Assembly: GCA_016713535.1 (NCBI GenBank)
Contig: JADJOY010000003.1
Span: 422,607-486,606 of the forward strand
Direction of reading: 5' to 3'
Length of the DNA stretch: 64,000 nt
Origin: JADJOY01 sp016713535 [NCBI: Deltaproteobacteria bacterium]
Lineage (GTDB): Bacteria; JADJOY01
A program made the position numbers and the translations under genes. The notes under the pieces were generated by a model, which saw nothing but the letters and a program-made list of their open reading frames with translations, was not told the DNA's origin and searched no databases. This document shows positions 63,629 through 64,000 of this stretch, one piece after another. Every line of letters begins with the position of its first letter. Positions within the stretch are counted from its first letter, which is position 1.

Positions 63629-63916
63629 CTACGCGGGTAGCTCGATCTTCGGCTTCTCGGGGTGACGCCGGTAGAGGATCACCGTGTGCCCGACGAGCCC
63701 GCACAGCTCGGACGCGGTTTCGGCGGCGAGCTCTTGCGCCATCGCGCGCTTGTCCTCGGGCTCGAGCAGCCGGACCTTGATGAGCTCGTGATCGGTGAGC
63801 GCGATCCCCACCGCGGCGACGACGCCCGCGGTGATCCCGGCCTGTCCGACGTGGGCCACCGGGCGCAGCGGGTGGGCGAGCCCGCGCAGGTGTTTTCGTT
63901 GTTTGCTGGTCAGCAT
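63629..63916 (-). CDS. yhbY: YhbY family RNA-binding protein (CRM domain)
   Basis: This 95-residue CRS1-YhbY (CRM) domain protein opens with LTSKQRKHLRGLAHPLRPVA, has VGQAGITAGVVAAVGIALTD, HELIKVRLLEPEDK and ends HTVILYRRHPEKPKIELP, matching bacterial YhbY end to end. YhbY binds pre-50S ribosomal particles and RNA. Start ATG 63916 on the minus strand. It is convergent with the GGDEF-EAL gene across the repeat array. The 84 bp from its start to the window edge hold only its upstream region. Confidence 0.9.
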   Translation of the reverse strand: MLTSKQRKHLRGLAHPLRPVAHVGQAGITAGVVAAVGIALTDHELIKVRLLEPEDKRAMAQELAAETASELCGLVGHTVILYRRHPEKPKIELPA

Positions 63917-64000
63917 CGCTCTCTTCGCTTTCGTTGGGGCGCGCGAGCGTAGTCGATCGCGCTCGCCGCGGGCAGCGTCTGGGTCTGCCGCGCCCGGGCG

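Noticed and set aside
63283-63780. Plus-strand open frame with a repeated TLRVPADT-like peptide
   Set aside because: The peptide repeat is only the translation of the DNA hairpin array and runs antisense into yhbY. No start site or family supports a gene.

Overview
The window is GC-rich (about 70% by eye) chromosomal DNA with very high GC3, frequent GTG starts and Shine-Dalgarno motifs. It carries genes typical of a Gram-negative, motile or piliated bacterium: a FliL-like protein, pseudopilins, a FadL porin, several lipoprotein signals, OpgG/OpgH and MscS. Paired KshA-type Rieske oxygenases, SCP2, a haem-c sugar dehydrogenase and an F420/flavin LLM oxidoreductase suggest Myxococcota or a related former deltaproteobacterial phylum. 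The sequence alone cannot fix the taxon. No tRNA, rRNA, CRISPR array or intact transposase was seen.

Layout. 1-310: start of a FliL-like gene running off the left edge. 770-1957: patatin-like lipase. 1994-6944: small type II secretion/type IV pilus-like group (receiver-GspE fusion, membrane protein, pseudopilin, GspE N-domain protein). 6987-7779: two truncated gene pieces meeting head to head. 8060-9643: lipoprotein GH1 beta-glucosidase behind an AT-rich CRP-like region. 9773-15285: steroid/lipid region with two Rieske oxygenases behind a CRP-like palindrome and a KstR-like operator, then a Crp/Fnr regulator, an SCP2 protein and FadL. 15362-28419: MscS channel, PQQ sugar dehydrogenase with two haem-c sites, Mpo1-like protein, membrane spermidine-synthase-like protein, HEAT protein, large CehA-type lipoprotein and a fatty acid hydroxylase. 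28439-37756: mixed metabolic genes, a MITE-like element and a toxin-antitoxin-like pair.

37960-58160 is the most coherent block and the best candidate for an integrated system. opgG and opgH (periplasmic glucan synthesis) head a tightly overlapping minus-strand operon. It continues through a sugar-binding protein, two ABC permeases, a large discoidin/(alpha/alpha)6 protein and a GH94 phosphorylase. A plus-strand GH144-like lipoprotein glucanase, a MalK-type ATPase and a divergent cytoplasmic GH1 complete it. Together they could make, cut, re-import and phosphorolyse a beta-1,2-glucan. 58231-63916 holds a methyltransferase, an AcuB-like CBS-ACT protein, a membrane hydrolase, a GGDEF-EAL protein, a hairpin repeat array and YhbY.

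About twenty otherwise normal genes switch reading frame once or more, often at G/C runs, and one carries an in-frame TAG. This looks like residual indel error of the assembly rather than mass gene decay. Affected genes are annotated over their full reconstructed extent, with approximate shift positions given.
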